Shown one piece after another: positions 63,150 to 64,000 of a stretch of DNA of 64,000 bases. Source of the stretch: Silurus meridionalis (taxonomy: Eukaryota; Chordata; Actinopteri; Siluriformes; Siluridae). The stretch's first letter is position 1, and each line of letters starts with the position of its first letter. Below the pieces are notes generated by a model. The model was not told where the DNA came from and made no database searches. It saw only the letters and a program-made list of their open reading frames with translations. Both the position numbers and the translations under genes were made by a program. Location of the stretch: NCBI RefSeq assembly GCF_014805685.1, contig NC_060885.1, positions 33,243,632 to 33,307,631 on the forward strand, read 5' to 3'.

Positions 63150-63150
<1 letters not shown>
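58900..63150. other. Gene-free interval with candidate conserved noncoding blocks
   Basis: Several stretches lack repeats and are less AT-rich than their surroundings: about 59480-59850, 60930-61330, 61340-61620, 62090-62560 and 62820-63060. The open frames inside them encode no known domain. In human the sequence on this (5') side of TNFAIP3 leads to OLIG3, so developmental enhancers are plausible; conservation was not tested. Confidence 0.3.
60170..60204 (+). repeat. (TG)n microsatellite
   Basis: A TG-rich run, GGGTGTGGGTGTG at first and then about 10 perfect TG units. Confidence 0.85.

Positions 63151-63153
<3 letters not shown>

Positions 63154-63211
<58 letters not shown>
63154..63211 (+). 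repeat. (TG)n microsatellite
   Basis: About 29 TG units. Confidence 0.95.
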
Positions 63212-63214
<3 letters not shown>

Positions 63215-63458
63215 ATGCTCTCTCAGCCATTTTGTGACCCCCTACAAGGTGGGAAAGTGCACATGTCCATCAGCCCGTGACAAGCTCATGTAGGGCCAGA
63301 CTGCATCAAACTGCTCTACAGCCCATATGATTGACAGGCCCTCCTGTCATGCCTGACTGAAGAGGGGCGGAACTTCCTGCCTTTCACTGTTGGTGCAAAA
63401 GAGTGTGTATTTCAAATGGATTTTTTTTTCTTAGAAATATCAAAAAACATACAATATA

Positions 63459-63910
63459 CACCAATCAGGCATAACATTATGACCACCTGTGAAATATTGT
63501 GTCGGTTCGCCTTTTGCTGCCAAAACAGTCGTGAACCATCGATCATTAACAGCATGACCTTCTTCAGCAGTTTGATCTACAGGAGCTCGTCTGTTGGATC
63601 GGACCATCCTTCGATCCCCATGTGCATCAATGATCCTCAGCTGCACCATGCACATTTGATAGACACTGATCACTGCAGACCAGGACCAGCCCACAAAATC
63701 TGCAGTTTTGGAAACGCTCTGACCCAGTCGTCCAGACACCACAATTTGTCAAACTCGCTCAAATCCTTACGTTTGCCCATTTTTCCTGCTTCTAACATCA
63801 ACTTTGAGGAGAAAATGTTCACTTGCTGCATAATAAATCTATCCACCCACTCACAGGTGCCATGACGAAAAGATATTCAGTGGTATTCACTTCCATGCTC
63901 ATAATGTTCT
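63459..63910 (-). mobile_element. Internally deleted Tc1-like element, copy 2
   Basis: Begins with the terminus TACACCAATCAGGCATAACA followed by TTATGACCACCTG. Further in, the minus strand encodes the Tc1-type DNA-binding domain with SGRLGQSVSKTADFVG and RRMVRSNRRAPVDQTAEEG. It aligns with copy 1 at 27.6 kb but keeps more of both flanks. The right terminus is degenerate (CTCATAATGTTCTAATG near 63898). The DDE catalytic part is absent. Confidence 0.8.
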
Positions 63911-64000
63911 AATGTCATAATGCTATATGATATATTAAGTGTATATTAAATATTTTCTTCCCTCAATTCTGTTTTAATTCAGTTTTATTTGTTTAGCACT

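Noticed and set aside
63416..63865. 149-codon plus-strand open frame
   Set aside because: Lies across the Tc1 remnant whose transposase similarity is on the minus strand.

Overview
This is eukaryotic nuclear DNA from a ray-finned fish. It contains six multi-exon vertebrate genes with canonical GT-AG introns, a very high density of CA/TG and other microsatellites, Tc1/mariner, hAT-like, RTE-like and I/Nimb-like mobile-element remains, and tRNA-derived SINEs of teleost type. The SINE and tail repeats fit an ostariophysan such as a catfish, but that placement is weak. There are no prokaryotic operons, CRISPR arrays or phage features. || Layout. 1-16.8 kb: ppp3r1 (calcineurin B, +), pno1 (-) and dnaaf10/wdr92 (+). 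ppp3r1 and pno1 are tail to tail. pno1 and dnaaf10 share a 539-bp divergent promoter. This trio matches human 2p14. 16.8-23.1 kb: gene-free. A 3.4-kb foldback element with hAT-like long terminal inverted repeats encloses a tandem array of tRNA-like modules. 23.2-25.6 kb: psmb1 (-), a proteasome beta subunit. 25.7-28.1 kb: AT-rich DNA and a Tc1 remnant. 28.2-31.9 kb: perp (+). 31.9-40.6 kb: gene-free interval with microsatellites, an RTE-like LINE remnant and a candidate AP-1/kappaB cluster. 40.6-49.5 kb: tnfaip3 (A20, -) with all seven zinc fingers, an AU-rich element in its 3'UTR and two tandem kappaB-like sites at its promoter. perp-tnfaip3 adjacency matches human 6q23. 49.5-64 kb: gene-free, with a CA-rich minisatellite, SINE and LINE remains, microsatellites and several candidate conserved noncoding blocks. 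|| Exon structures were read by hand from splice sites and protein similarity. Five of the six coding sequences are uninterrupted and sum to whole codons (pno1 249 aa, dnaaf10 358 aa, psmb1 237 aa, perp 185 aa, tnfaip3 763 aa). ppp3r1 is one base short in an A-run of exon 3, probably an assembly error. || The genes do not form one pathway: calcium signalling (ppp3r1), ribosome biogenesis (pno1), dynein assembly (dnaaf10), proteolysis (psmb1), epithelial adhesion and p53 response (perp), NF-kappaB feedback (tnfaip3). The best candidates for something unusual are the foldback element with its tRNA-like array, and a convergent pair of perfect CTCF-type motifs that bracket tnfaip3.
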